Origin: Candidatus Woesearchaeota archaeon | Lineage (GTDB): Archaea; Nanobdellota; Nanobdellia; Woesearchaeales; GW2011-AR9 | Length of the DNA: 34,258 nucleotides | Assembly (NCBI GenBank): GCA_018657845.1 | Contig: JABHWJ010000006.1 | Span: forward strand, 1-34,258 | Direction: 5' to 3' | Shown: positions 16,435-25,988 of the stretch, in pieces | Layout of the letters: each line of letters begins with the position of its first letter | Numbering within the stretch: the first letter of the stretch is position 1 | Notes under the pieces: model-generated | What the model was told of the DNA's origin: nothing | The model's database searches: none | What the model saw: the letters and a program-made list of their open reading frames with translations, nothing else | Program-made: the position numbers and the translations under genes

Positions 16435-18006
16435 CTAAATTTTACTCAATAAATCAGCAACCCGATCTTTTCCAATCTCCAAAATAAATGAAGCCAACCG
16501 CGGACCTTTCTCTTTGTTTACCAACACTTGGTAAACTAACTTAAAAAAATCTTTAGGAGGAAATTCTTCATTCGTACATAATATATACATCTCTTCATGA
16601 AGTTCCACATCAGTCCATTCTTTCTCCATCAATTTTGAAGCCAATAATCCCAAAATTTTCTTTTGTTCCTTTACTAAAGTTACTTGACAATTTTCCTGAA
16701 CCTTAAACTTAAATTCTTCTGGAGCATATTTCTCAATCCAGTTTCTTGCACATTCTGCCCTAACTCTTAATCTATCTTTATCAAATTTATCCTTTAATTC
16801 TTTTTCATAATAACCAATCGTCTTCTCTACATCCAATTCATTTACTTGTAAAACATTAGTTAGATGCCTAAATGATGGTTGATAAGGAATTTTCTTAGGC
16901 ACTTTGTCAATACAACTTAATTCATAGATTCTTGATTGTTTGGCCTTATTTTTTTCAGAAAATTCTCCAACATCAAAATAAATTCTTTCACACTTATCAA
17001 AGTCTTCATATAGCTTAATTATATCTACTTCAAAAGTTATTGAAAATTCTGCATTGGGTCTAGATGAAGCAAATAACCATCTAATCATTTCTGGTTCATA
17101 AACTTCTAACATCTCCTTCAACGTTACTACAACTCCTGCCGAAGATGCAAACTGGCCTCTTCCTCTAATCCCAATCCATTCATAAGCAAAACCAAATGGG
17201 GGTTCAGTTCCATAAACTTCTTTCTGAATCATTCTACTTGTAGTTACACTTCCTCCAGAAGCAAAATGATCCTTTCCTGCACTTTCAAAATCTTCATTAT
17301 AATAATGCCATCGGGCTGGCCAATCTATTCTCCACTTTAATTTAACAACTCCTTTAACTTTATTGAAATCAATCTTCTCTTCACTACCACATTCACATTT
17401 ATATTCAATTTCATAACCGCCCACATACCCCAAACTATCCACAGTATCCTTTCCACACTTCGGACAGAAGATTGCAATTGGTAGCCATTCTTTAGGCAAA
17501 TCTTCTTTTCTAAATTTATTCAAGATTTCTTTTATCTTTTCAGTATTTTCTAAAGCAATTTTAATCACATCATTATAAACTCCTTTCTTATACAATTCAT
17601 GTTGGTAAAGAAATTCTGGATTAATCCCCACTTTAGGCACTTCTTCCTCCATCTCTTTTTCATTATGAAGCGCATAACTATCATGGCAACCAAAAGGATC
17701 GGGAACATCACTAATCGCTTTTCTTAAATTCTCTTTTAACATCTCTTGTTTTGGCATGTTCTTAGGAACTTTTCTTAACACATCAAAATCATCCCATGAA
17801 TAAAAGAAACGGACTTTCTTACCTTTACTTTCTAAAGCTCTTTTAATTATCTCTTGAGTTATTACTTCTCTAAAATTTCCCATGTGAATAGTTCCGCTTG
17901 GAGTTATTCCTGCAGCTATTACATATTCCTTTTTATCTCCTTTAGACCTAATTATCTGTTCAGCATATTTATCTGCCCAATGATAAATTTCTTTTTCTTT
18001 TGCCAT
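16435..18006 (-). CDS. lysS: Class I lysyl-tRNA synthetase
   Basis: A 523-residue archaeal-type class I LysRS, which charges tRNA-Lys. The class I HIGH-like motif is HMGN (41-44) in TPSGTIHMGN. A zinc ribbon follows (C181, C184, C204, C206). DHFASGGSVTTSRMI (246-260) and GFAYEWIGIRGRG (272-284) are typical of the family. The loop where KMSKS is expected reads FASSAG (286-291), with serines but no lysine. The C-terminal helical anticodon-binding half is complete. The gene diverges from the giant Cys-rich protein gene; its TATA box is at 18031-18040. Confidence 0.94.
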   Translation of the reverse strand: MAKEKEIYHWADKYAEQIIRSKGDKKEYVIAAGITPSGTIHMGNFREVITQEIIKRALESKGKKVRFFYSWDDFDVLRKVPKNMPKQEMLKENLRKAISDVPDPFGCHDSYALHNEKEMEEEVPKVGINPEFLYQHELYKKGVYNDVIKIALENTEKIKEILNKFRKEDLPKEWLPIAIFCPKCGKDTVDSLGYVGGYEIEYKCECGSEEKIDFNKVKGVVKLKWRIDWPARWHYYNEDFESAGKDHFASGGSVTTSRMIQKEVYGTEPPFGFAYEWIGIRGRGQFASSAGVVVTLKEMLEVYEPEMIRWLFASSRPNAEFSITFEVDIIKLYEDFDKCERIYFDVGEFSEKNKAKQSRIYELSCIDKVPKKIPYQPSFRHLTNVLQVNELDVEKTIGYYEKELKDKFDKDRLRVRAECARNWIEKYAPEEFKFKVQENCQVTLVKEQKKILGLLASKLMEKEWTDVELHEEMYILCTNEEFPPKDFFKLVYQVLVNKEKGPRLASFILEIGKDRVADLLSKI

Positions 18007-18030
18007 AACTTTTCTTCAAACTCACCAATT

Positions 18031-18073
18031 ATATAAATATTTCTTTAAAGGATATTAAAAACATTTATAAAAC
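18031..18073. promoter_or_regulatory. Divergent promoter pair
   Basis: On the minus strand ATATTTATAT (18031-18040) serves lysS, whose ATG is about 25 bases away. On the plus strand TTTATAAAAC (18064-18073) serves the giant surface protein, with ATG at 18096. Both spacings predict leaderless messages. Confidence 0.55.
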
Positions 18074-18095
18074 AAAAAACAATTACACTTAAAGT

Positions 18096-21000
18096 ATGAA
18101 AAAAAAGGTGTTAGATAAGAGTTCGTTAATTTTTATTATAGCAGTGGTTCTCTTAGCAGTTTTATCTTTTACCTTTTACGAACCACCAATTGGAGAAGCC
18201 GGCCGAATACCAATCTCTCGTCAAACAATTAATCACACTCAAAATATTTTTCTTCTTAAAGCTCCTGCCAGAAATTACATGGAACAAATATATCAACAAA
18301 ATGAAGCTACTAAATCTTATCAAAAAGCCAAAGAAGAAGAGGGGTATTGTGCCGAAGCAAAAGCACAAGCACAAAGTAGAACTTCTGGAAAAGGAAGAAA
18401 TCCCACAACAGAGATTTATTCTTATTGCCTAGATTTAGATGGAGTATTCAGTGGAGGAGAAGATTTTAAAATAGCTTCCAGTGCATATGCATATACAATC
18501 TTTCAAACCGGGTCTAGAAATCCCATTGAAGAATGTGTTGTCGAATATGATACCTGTAAAGAAGAGGGTCTTCCTTTTATGTATGAAGCCATTTGTTCAG
18601 GAAATAATTCTATTCAGTCTTCATTATTAAATTGCCAAGAGGTTTTTGGCCTAGATTATACTTGTGTTTCTGGAGCTTGTGTCCCCTCAGTATGTGGAGA
18701 TTCTAAATTTAATCCCACTAATGAAGAGTGTGACGACGGTAACAATGAGGAAGGAGATGGTTGTTCAGCAACTTGTCAATTAGAATATTGTGGAGATAAC
18801 AATGTTAACAACAACATTCCAGACTATCCAGAAGAACAGTGTGATAATGGCGAGAACAATGGGGTAATTCCCGAACAACAATATGGTGCAGATCAAGAAT
18901 ATTGCACAACAGAATGTATTCTAGAAGAAGTATCTGGTCCTCTTTGTGGAGATGGAATCATCCAAGAAGAAGAACAATGTGACGATGGCAGCCACTGTTC
19001 AGATGGAACCTCCTGCACTTCTTCAGAAGAATGTATGAATATTGGCGACTGGAATTGTTTGCCTAGAGATTTTGATGGTTGTTCATTTAATTGTAAATTA
19101 GAAGGTTGTGGCGACGGTTTACTTCAAATTGGAGAAGAATGTGACGATCTAAATCAAGAAGACTTTGATGGCTGTTCTTCAGGATGTAAGGTAGAATTCT
19201 GCGGAAATAATATCATTGACAGCATTGCTGAAGAATGTGATGATGGCAACAACGTTCCTTTAGATGGCTGTTCTTCAGAATGTTTACTTGAACTTCCCCC
19301 ACCAGATCTTTATGTTGGAGAAATATTTTCTCCAGTTCATAGCGCTTATTGTATTAACTCTTACCATTTTGAAATTTGTAACGCCGGAGAAGGATTTGTT
19401 GAAGAAGAATTCCAAATCAAAGTAGAAGTTAATGGTCAAGAATCCATCTTTGATTATGGGATGCAAGAAGGAATGGAAATTCAACCAGGAGGATGTTTGC
19501 ATTACTATAATCCCATCAAACTTCACATTCTAAAATTTGGTTTAGACTTAGAATCTACTGATGAAATCCATATAACTCTGGATGTAAATGATGACATCAA
19601 AGAACCCAACGAAGCAGACAATGAAAAATTGGGAGAATCCTATTCTGGAGACCAATATATTTATGAAGGGGATATTGAATGTACCACTTGGTGTTATGAT
19701 TCTGACGATGGAAAATCTTATTTTGATTCTGGAAAATTAACCTATCTCTATGAAGAGGTTGACCACCAAGTAGATGAATGTGATAGTGGAATGTATCCCA
19801 ATCAGGCCATTCTTACAGAATATTATTGTCTTAATCCTATTTATCAACTAGATAATGGCCTCTTTCCTTATCCTGCACTCTCCAAAAAAGTTGACTGCAC
19901 TATTCTAGATGCCAAATGCGTAGATGGAGAATGCGTTCCCATTGATGAAAACCACCTCAGTTGCAAAGATCTAGAAGGAAAGCTGGATATTTGGACCTAT
20001 GGAGAAGTAGATTACACTACTATTGATGGAGAAAATATTATTCTAAAAGACACTTGCCAAGATGAAGAACACATAAAAGAAGTTTATTGTGATTCTGATG
20101 AGCTTGCTGATGATTATACTCAAAATTGCGTTTACCAAAATGCTCTTTGTCAGGATGGAAAATGTGTTGAAGTAAACGAAACCAACTGGTGCGAAGATTT
20201 AGAGACAGGAGGAGAGTTTTCTCTTGGGGACCCCTACGTTTATGGAATTACCGAGTTTCACAAATTCACTGGAACTGTAGATATCAAAAAAGATAAGTGT
20301 TCTTTTGATCGGACCGAAGTTCGCCAATATTATTGCGAATTAGATTTTCCCGAATCTCAATGGTATGATTGCACCAACGATGAGAATGAACATGGGGCCG
20401 CATTATGTCACGATGGCATATGTGTCTTACCAGATCCAGATTATTTAAGTTGCGATGAATGGGGAGATGACGGTTTGGATTATTACAATCAAGGAACCGT
20501 AGAATCAAATAGTATCCATAATGTAGATGATTGGAATTCAGACGAATGTATTCCTATGACCAATCTTTTAATAGAGTATTACTGTGCAGGAAATGAATTT
20601 AAAATGACCCCTCCTTATAATTGTGGTTTAGAAGGAATGGCTTGCAATGAAGGAAAATGTGTTGCTGAAAATCCCAATCTAGTTTCTTGTGAAGAAACAG
20701 AATGGGACGAAATAGAATATGTTAATAAATTTGGAGAAGAAAACTGGGAAGGGGATGAGTGTGTAGCAGACGATGACTATGATGATTGGGAAACAGAAAG
20801 CAATACATTAAAACATTGGTTCTGCAATGAAAACACTCCAGATTACGAAACCATTGATTGTTCTGCAGAAGGAAAAGTATGTCATTATGGAGAATGCATC
20901 ACCAACGACCCCGCTCTAATCTCTTGTACAGAAGATTCAGAAAATAATAAAGTAAAATATACTAATGGATATGGCAATAAATACAGTGAAACTGACCAAT

Positions 21001-22127
21001 GCGTAGCAGACGACGATTTTGATGATTGGGAAAAAGAAAGCAACACCCTTCAACATTGGTTCTGCGATGAAAAGGTTCCAGATTATAAAATTACTACTTG
21101 CTCAGAAGGAAAATGTGTCTGGGGGGAATGTTTAATTGCTGATCTCGAATTAATTTTCTGCGAATTGGGAGACTTTGGCCAAATTCATTCTGCCGACGAG
21201 TATGGCTTAGAAAGTTGGAATTCTCCTCATTGTGTAGAAGATGATGATTATGATGATTGGGAAGAAGAAAGCAACACCCTCAAAAACTACATCTGTGATG
21301 GAAATAAACCAGTTAGTTCCATTGTTGATTGTTCTTTAGAAGGAAAGAAATGTTATGATGGAGAATGTTTATTGGAAGATTTTTCTCAAATTGCTTGTGT
21401 GGATTCAGAAGAAGATCCTCTCGATCCTTTTGTAAATGGTAATATCTTATACACAAATGAATTTGGCGTCAATTTTTTCTTTGATGATAATTGTGATTAT
21501 GGGACTATCTTAGAAGAAAGCTACTGTGACGGAAACGAACTCGAGGAAATAGACATTGATTGTGCAGATTTCGGAATGGGATGCAATACTAAAAAAGATA
21601 TCTGTCAAGAAGCTGATTATGATCTTTATGGTTGCCAAGAAACAGATAATGGAGATTTCCCAGAGATTCCTTCTTTTACCTCCCTAAATGATGAGTATGG
21701 CAACGGCGAATGGGCATATGAGTTTTGTGAAACAACAACAAAAGTGATGGAATTTTACTGCGAAGGAATTGATGATGTTGAAGAAGAATTTAATATTTGT
21801 GAAGAAGAAAAAGTTTGTAAAGGTCTTTGTAATCAAGAAGGAGAATATCTTGGTGCTGCTTGCGTAGATCCAGAAAATACAGAATATGTTGTTTGTGGAG
21901 ATTCGGATGAGACTGGATTAAAAGGTTTAGGTATTGAAGAGATAGAAGAAGAAGAACCAGAACCTGTCGAGGAAGAAGAAGCATGCGAATTAAATGAATG
22001 CCTCAACCAACAATATGCTGGTGGAGTTATCAGTTGTGGAATTATAAATGATAACTGTGGTGGAACTATTGATTGTGGTAGTTGCCCAGGAACCTCAACT
22101 TGTTCAGAGATGGGCATCTGTACATAA
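18096..22127 (+). CDS. Giant cysteine-rich modular surface protein
   Basis: A 1343-residue protein with an N-terminal hydrophobic segment (9-27) followed by PIGEAG, a possible signal-peptidase site. Residues about 199-398 hold DUF4215-type (Myxococcus) Cys repeats with the pattern CGDG-ECDDGN-DGCSxxC. A CARDB-like beta-domain covers about 402-520. From about 527 to 1250 there are about nine modules of roughly 70-90 residues. Each has a leading Cys, an Asp/Glu-rich stretch, a YYC or WFC centre and an ending C-x-[DEY]G-x-C. Three consecutive modules share DDDYDDW or DDDFDDW almost unchanged. An acidic linker (EEEEPEPVEEEE) precedes a terminal CGG-DCGSCPG motif. It is strongly acidic and probably binds Ca2+. 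It has no membrane anchor at the C-terminus. Confidence 0.88.
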   Translation: MKKKVLDKSSLIFIIAVVLLAVLSFTFYEPPIGEAGRIPISRQTINHTQNIFLLKAPARNYMEQIYQQNEATKSYQKAKEEEGYCAEAKAQAQSRTSGKGRNPTTEIYSYCLDLDGVFSGGEDFKIASSAYAYTIFQTGSRNPIEECVVEYDTCKEEGLPFMYEAICSGNNSIQSSLLNCQEVFGLDYTCVSGACVPSVCGDSKFNPTNEECDDGNNEEGDGCSATCQLEYCGDNNVNNNIPDYPEEQCDNGENNGVIPEQQYGADQEYCTTECILEEVSGPLCGDGIIQEEEQCDDGSHCSDGTSCTSSEECMNIGDWNCLPRDFDGCSFNCKLEGCGDGLLQIGEECDDLNQEDFDGCSSGCKVEFCGNNIIDSIAEECDDGNNVPLDGCSSECLLELPPPDLYVGEIFSPVHSAYCINSYHFEICNAGEGFVEEEFQIKVEVNGQESIFDYGMQEGMEIQPGGCLHYYNPIKLHILKFGLDLESTDEIHITLDVNDDIKEPNEADNEKLGESYSGDQYIYEGDIECTTWCYDSDDGKSYFDSGKLTYLYEEVDHQVDECDSGMYPNQAILTEYYCLNPIYQLDNGLFPYPALSKKVDCTILDAKCVDGECVPIDENHLSCKDLEGKLDIWTYGEVDYTTIDGENIILKDTCQDEEHIKEVYCDSDELADDYTQNCVYQNALCQDGKCVEVNETNWCEDLETGGEFSLGDPYVYGITEFHKFTGTVDIKKDKCSFDRTEVRQYYCELDFPESQWYDCTNDENEHGAALCHDGICVLPDPDYLSCDEWGDDGLDYYNQGTVESNSIHNVDDWNSDECIPMTNLLIEYYCAGNEFKMTPPYNCGLEGMACNEGKCVAENPNLVSCEETEWDEIEYVNKFGEENWEGDECVADDDYDDWETESNTLKHWFCNENTPDYETIDCSAEGKVCHYGECITNDPALISCTEDSENNKVKYTNGYGNKYSETDQCVADDDFDDWEKESNTLQHWFCDEKVPDYKITTCSEGKCVWGECLIADLELIFCELGDFGQIHSADEYGLESWNSPHCVEDDDYDDWEEESNTLKNYICDGNKPVSSIVDCSLEGKKCYDGECLLEDFSQIACVDSEEDPLDPFVNGNILYTNEFGVNFFFDDNCDYGTILEESYCDGNELEEIDIDCADFGMGCNTKKDICQEADYDLYGCQETDNGDFPEIPSFTSLNDEYGNGEWAYEFCETTTKVMEFYCEGIDDVEEEFNICEEEKVCKGLCNQEGEYLGAACVDPENTEYVVCGDSDETGLKGLGIEEIEEEEPEPVEEEEACELNECLNQQYAGGVISCGIINDNCGGTIDCGSCPGTSTCSEMGICT

Positions 22128-22137
22128 AAAAATTAAA

Positions 22138-23022
22138 ATGAAAAACACAGTTATAACTAATCTTTCCAATTCAGAAAAGCTAGCTAAAAAACTTTCTAAA
22201 AAACTTTCCATTCCTTATTTCCAAACTAAACTCAATAACTTTCCTGACGGAGAAATCTACTTACAATTCACTAAATCTGTTAAAAATAAACACTTAATCA
22301 TCTGTCAAACTTTTCAACCCAATCCCAACCAGTCCCTACAACAAATTATTTTCGCCGCTAAAAATGCCAAAGAACTCGGAGTAAAAAAAATAACTCTCGT
22401 CGCACCATATCTAGGATTCATGCGCCAAGACAAACGCTTTCACGCTGGAGAAAATATCTCTGCCAATATCATGGCCGAACTTCTATCAAAATATACAGAT
22501 AAATTAATCACCATTGACCCCCATTTGCACAGAATCAGAAAGATGAATTGGGTTTTCAAAAACAAAGCTGTTGCTTTAACTTCTAATCCAGTAATCGCAG
22601 ATTACATTCAGAAGAATTTCAAAAACGAAGTAATCATTGGGCCAGATTGGGAATCTTATCAATGGGCACAACGAATCGCTAAAAGAATCTCTGTTATGTC
22701 TACAGTTCTAAGAAAAGTTAGATTATCTTCAAGGAAAGTAGAATCAAAAATGGTAAATCCCATCGAAATAAAAAATAAAAATGTTATTATTGTGGATGAC
22801 ATCATTTCCACCGGACACACCATCATGGAAGCTGCCAAGAAAGCAAAAAAACTAAAAGCAAAATCAATAACAGCCATTTGCATCCATGGACTCTTTGTAG
22901 AAGGAGCCATCAAAAAGATGAAAGCAAAAGGAGTAAAACAAATTATTTGTACCAACACTATCGAAAAACCACAAAGTAAAATAGATATTACTTCTCTTCT
23001 TGCTGAAGAACTCAAGAAATAG
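22138..23022 (+). CDS. prs: Ribose-phosphate pyrophosphokinase (PRPP synthetase)
   Basis: A 294-residue archaeal PRPP synthetase, which makes phosphoribosyl pyrophosphate from ribose 5-phosphate and ATP for nucleotide, His and Trp synthesis. Motifs: FPDGEIY (35-41), the catalytic loop start APYLGFMRQDKRF (89-101), DPHLH (127-131, divalent metal) and the PRPP-binding loop VDDIISTGHT (near 219-228). The start is ATG 22138, ten bases after the surface-protein stop. A longer reading from 22048 would overlap that gene and add residues unlike the family. It has the size of the short archaeal class. Confidence 0.95.
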   Translation: MKNTVITNLSNSEKLAKKLSKKLSIPYFQTKLNNFPDGEIYLQFTKSVKNKHLIICQTFQPNPNQSLQQIIFAAKNAKELGVKKITLVAPYLGFMRQDKRFHAGENISANIMAELLSKYTDKLITIDPHLHRIRKMNWVFKNKAVALTSNPVIADYIQKNFKNEVIIGPDWESYQWAQRIAKRISVMSTVLRKVRLSSRKVESKMVNPIEIKNKNVIIVDDIISTGHTIMEAAKKAKKLKAKSITAICIHGLFVEGAIKKMKAKGVKQIICTNTIEKPQSKIDITSLLAEELKK

Positions 23023-23040
23023 CTTCCCATTCTAAGAAAA

Positions 23041-23050
23041 TTATATAAAT
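23041..23050 (+). promoter_or_regulatory. TATA box of the cohesin-dockerin cluster
   Basis: TTATATAAAT lies about 25-30 bases before ATG 23076. The stretch from here into the start of the gene is similar to 34133-34190 before the secreted-protein gene at the right end. Confidence 0.6.
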
Positions 23051-23075
23051 ACTTAAAATTTAATTCTTATATAAT

Positions 23076-24224
23076 ATGTACCATATTAAAAAGAGGGTGA
23101 ACTTAGCCTTAGTTATACTTGTATTCATTACTCTAATTAATTCTGCAACTTCTCTTCCTGAAAATATTCCCCAAGGAGATTTTAATAATTTTGGGGCTGA
23201 CGGGAAACAGAACCTCGAAAAAATAAAGGACTTTGGTCCCTTAGTGCAGGAACAGGTTCAAGAACAACAATATCCTCAATGTCTTCTTGGATACATGTGC
23301 ACCGACGCAGATAACGATGGATACTGCAAAGAGAAAACTTGTCTTCCCAGTAAAACCATAAAATTTCCAGAAGAGGAATATTCAACAGGAAACACACTTT
23401 GTGTTGATTATGGCGGGTGTGCCTCTGCGAAAAAAACAACCACAATACCAATGAGGAATGAGGATGTTGAAACAGACATAATAGTTTCGTGTGGCTCAAC
23501 ACTTAAACCAACAACATCTTATCCTGCCATAATTTCATACACTGCCATTTGCAAAGATTCTCTGCCAGGAGGAGATTGTGATGACGTCAACGTCCAGATA
23601 AACTCCGAAGCAACAGAATCCTGTGACCAGATAGACAATAATTGTAATGGCTTTGTTGACGAAAGTCCTTCTTGTCTTCCAGCTGATTGCTCTACGAATG
23701 CAGAATTTACTTATTGTTCCTCAGAGGGAGGAGATAAGTACTGTATCTGGAGCTATAATCCCAAGTACCCAGGTAATCCTAGAAAAGGATGCTGCGCCGA
23801 AACTTCATGTGTTGATAGTGAAGGGAATTGTTACAGCCAATATGAAACTTTTGGCACTCAATGGATCTGCGAAAATGGAAACGACTGGGTTGAATGTAAA
23901 TCAGAAACAACAAATGGCCAACTAGGAGATTACACTTGCGACGGCACCTCCTGGACAGAAACTGGAGAACAATCAGCCAATGGGGAAGGGACCTTGGGAG
24001 ATGTAACTGGAGATACTTGCGTCACAATTGAAGACATCGCCATTCTTGCAGAAAGTATAGAAAAAAATTATGTTGAGGTATGTACTGCCGAGAATTCAGA
24101 TGAAAATTTAACCGCTTCTGATGGAGATGTAAATGAAGATGGTTGCGTCACAATTGAAGACATCGCCATTCTTGCAGAAAGTATAGAAAAAAATTATGTT
24201 GAAACATGCAACAAACAAAATTAA
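23076..24224 (+). CDS. Secreted Cys-rich protein with a C-terminal type I-like dockerin
   Basis: A 382-residue protein with a signal peptide (about 1-26). DADNDGYC (77-84) is a Ca-binding-like loop. Residues about 165-195 form a MopE-type motif (GGDCDD, then CDQIDNNCNGFVDE). A Cys-rich middle follows. The C-terminus is a dockerin: two loops, DVTGDTCVTIED (309-320) and DVNEDGCVTIED (351-362), with Asp or Asn/Thr at positions 1, 3, 5 and 12 as in F-hand calcium loops. Each loop is followed by the same helix, IAILAESIEKNYVE. Dockerins bind cohesins, and four cohesin-like proteins follow in the same direction. The 42-residue spacing and a Cys at loop position 7 are unusual. It opens the cluster; the next gene starts 15 bases on. 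Confidence 0.87.
   Translation: MYHIKKRVNLALVILVFITLINSATSLPENIPQGDFNNFGADGKQNLEKIKDFGPLVQEQVQEQQYPQCLLGYMCTDADNDGYCKEKTCLPSKTIKFPEEEYSTGNTLCVDYGGCASAKKTTTIPMRNEDVETDIIVSCGSTLKPTTSYPAIISYTAICKDSLPGGDCDDVNVQINSEATESCDQIDNNCNGFVDESPSCLPADCSTNAEFTYCSSEGGDKYCIWSYNPKYPGNPRKGCCAETSCVDSEGNCYSQYETFGTQWICENGNDWVECKSETTNGQLGDYTCDGTSWTETGEQSANGEGTLGDVTGDTCVTIEDIAILAESIEKNYVEVCTAENSDENLTASDGDVNEDGCVTIEDIAILAESIEKNYVETCNKQN
24018..24202 (+). repeat. Perfect 59-bp direct repeat in the dockerin coding region
   Basis: Bases 24018-24076 and 24144-24202 are identical over 59 positions, with an offset of 126 bases (42 codons). Each encodes the second half of a calcium loop and the following helix of the dockerin. 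Confidence 0.9.
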
Positions 24225-24239
24225 AAATGAGGTATATAA

Positions 24240-25001
24240 ATGAAAACTCCAAAATCAACAATCTTTTATTTGATTGCTTTCATCCTAATGCTTAGTTTTT
24301 CTTCCTTGGCATTAACTGATGAAGTTTCTACGGTCTGGGTAGATGGCCAAATAGGTATAGACCCTTTTACCGCTAATGAAGCTAGCGATTCTTTTACCCT
24401 TACTGTAAAAGCACAAATTGCAGACAATGCTAATGCAAAAGCTGTAAAAGCAAAAATAATTTATGACCCGACCAAATTGAATGTAGCAGGTACAAATAGT
24501 CTGACGGATGCTACTTGGACGATTGGCACAGGATTTGATGCAAATACGCCAGGAGAAATAATATTTCAAAAAAGTTGTCTATTTGGATGCATATCTGCCA
24601 ATGGTTTATTTAACATAGCCTCAATAAATTTTAATATTTTGGGAGGAGTAAATGTTGGAGAAACTTTAAGTATAGACTTATCAAATGATTTTGTAAGCGA
24701 TACGAAGGTTTTAACCGGAGAAATAAACCACATAACCTCTGTTACTGGAACACAAATTACTCGGACGGAATGCATCCCACAATGCGCAGGAAAACAATGC
24801 GGACCAGACGGCTGCGGAGGTTCTTGTGGAACTTGCCTTCAAGGACAAAATTGCCAAAACAACCAATGCATTCTTATTCAACAAGGATACACCAAATCCA
24901 ATCTTAAAACAGATGTCAGCATCTGCATAGATCAAAACAACAAACTTTTTCCAATGATCTCTTGTATCGCCGGAAAATTAAAACTGTTCTTCAATAAATA
25001 A
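24240..25001 (+). CDS. Secreted cohesin-like protein (cohesin 1)
   Basis: A 253-residue protein with a signal peptide (1 to about 25) and no membrane anchor. Residues about 35-172 match the cohesin pattern: SFTLTVKAQIADN (early strand), VKAKIIYDPTKLNV (the YDP..L core strand), a later GEIIFQ strand and NIASINFNILGG followed by a GETLSID edge. A small Cys knot follows (178-210; CGPDGCGGSCGTC), close to the C-terminal motif of the giant 1343-residue protein. TGAGGT lies six bases before ATG 24240. It is co-transcribed with the dockerin gene before it and the cohesin gene after it. The fold is inferred from the pattern; a general Ig-like domain is the alternative. Confidence 0.8.
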   Translation: MKTPKSTIFYLIAFILMLSFSSLALTDEVSTVWVDGQIGIDPFTANEASDSFTLTVKAQIADNANAKAVKAKIIYDPTKLNVAGTNSLTDATWTIGTGFDANTPGEIIFQKSCLFGCISANGLFNIASINFNILGGVNVGETLSIDLSNDFVSDTKVLTGEINHITSVTGTQITRTECIPQCAGKQCGPDGCGGSCGTCLQGQNCQNNQCILIQQGYTKSNLKTDVSICIDQNNKLFPMISCIAGKLKLFFNK

Positions 25002-25988
25002 ATGAACTATTATCAACCTAATAAAAAACCAGTACCAGTAAAACAACATTACTATACTCATCAACCCAAAAGTAAACCCCCTCAAGATAAAAAACCATTA
25101 ATCATTGGAGTTATTACTGTTGGAGCAATTCTTCTAATTTCTTTATTCTTCATTTTTCAAACAGGCCCCACAGCAGGACAAGCTTTTTACACTTTAGAAA
25201 CAGCACAAACTGGATTCGCAGGCTTAGTCCTCGACAACTCGGACCAAGTGCAATTAGGAAAACCTTTCACTCTTCCTGTAAAAGCCAATCTTGGTGGAGA
25301 ATCCACTGCCATAAACTTCCAAATGAATTACCCACCTACTTGGACCTGCTCCATAACTAGTAAACTCGACTGGGGAAATGACTTTTATATTCATGAGTGC
25401 AATAATGGTCAAATCACTTTTGAACATGCTACCTTGGATTACACCAAAGCTGCTTCTGGCCATACAGACATCGCCGAAATAACATTCACCCCAGATAGTG
25501 AAGGGGAATTCAACATCCAATTCACAGAATTTCAAGCCCTTAAACTGGGATTGGGAGATACAGTCTTAATCTCCCTAGAAGATGAAACCCTTTCTCCCCC
25601 CCCCATAACCGTAAATCCGTCCCAACCATTAGTTCAAGGAATCTCAATCGAAGGAGGAGGATTCAAAGCTACTGACTTAACTCCTCAAGTAACTAACTTA
25701 GGCACCAAAGATTTCACTACTGAAGTTGAAGCTCTTGTCGATATCCAAACAGATGTTTTCATCATTACTCAAATCTTTGAGAAAGATGGACAAAACGGAG
25801 ATAAAATTCTTACTTTCAAAAGAGAAATTATTGAAGGAGGAATGCAAGTAGGACAAACTTATATTTCTACAGTAACTTATGATCTCCCGGTCTTACCAGT
25901 CACCAAAAAAGTTTTCGTTTATGATTTTGATAAACAATATATCCTTAATCAAAACGGAGAAACCCTTACTACAATTCACAGCCAATAA
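25002..25988 (+). CDS. N-terminally anchored or processed cohesin-like protein (cohesin 2)
   Basis: A 328-residue protein. A basic cytoplasmic stretch (1-31) is followed by a membrane segment (32-52) and a TAGQAF motif that could be a signal-peptidase site after Ala61. Residues about 75-193 form a cohesin-like beta-sandwich (FTLPVKANLGGESTAINFQMNYPP, then DIAEITFTPDSEGEFNIQF). A second Ig/CARDB-like domain covers about 205-320. The N-terminal layout (KKPLII, membrane helix, G-x-AF, LETA) is shared with the 620-residue protein two genes on, showing common descent. The ATG follows the upstream stop directly, and the next gene overlaps by one base, so all are translated from one message. Confidence 0.78.
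   Translation: MNYYQPNKKPVPVKQHYYTHQPKSKPPQDKKPLIIGVITVGAILLISLFFIFQTGPTAGQAFYTLETAQTGFAGLVLDNSDQVQLGKPFTLPVKANLGGESTAINFQMNYPPTWTCSITSKLDWGNDFYIHECNNGQITFEHATLDYTKAASGHTDIAEITFTPDSEGEFNIQFTEFQALKLGLGDTVLISLEDETLSPPPITVNPSQPLVQGISIEGGGFKATDLTPQVTNLGTKDFTTEVEALVDIQTDVFIITQIFEKDGQNGDKILTFKREIIEGGMQVGQTYISTVTYDLPVLPVTKKVFVYDFDKQYILNQNGETLTTIHSQ

Noticed and set aside
20761-21300. Regularly spaced repeats as a possible CRISPR array
   Set aside because: The repeats are long, imperfect, in frame and encode protein modules; there are no short identical repeats with unique spacers and no cas gene.
22048-22137. Longer N-terminus for PRPP synthetase
   Set aside because: It would overlap the end of the giant surface protein, and the added residues do not look like the family. 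ATG 22138 fits the usual start.
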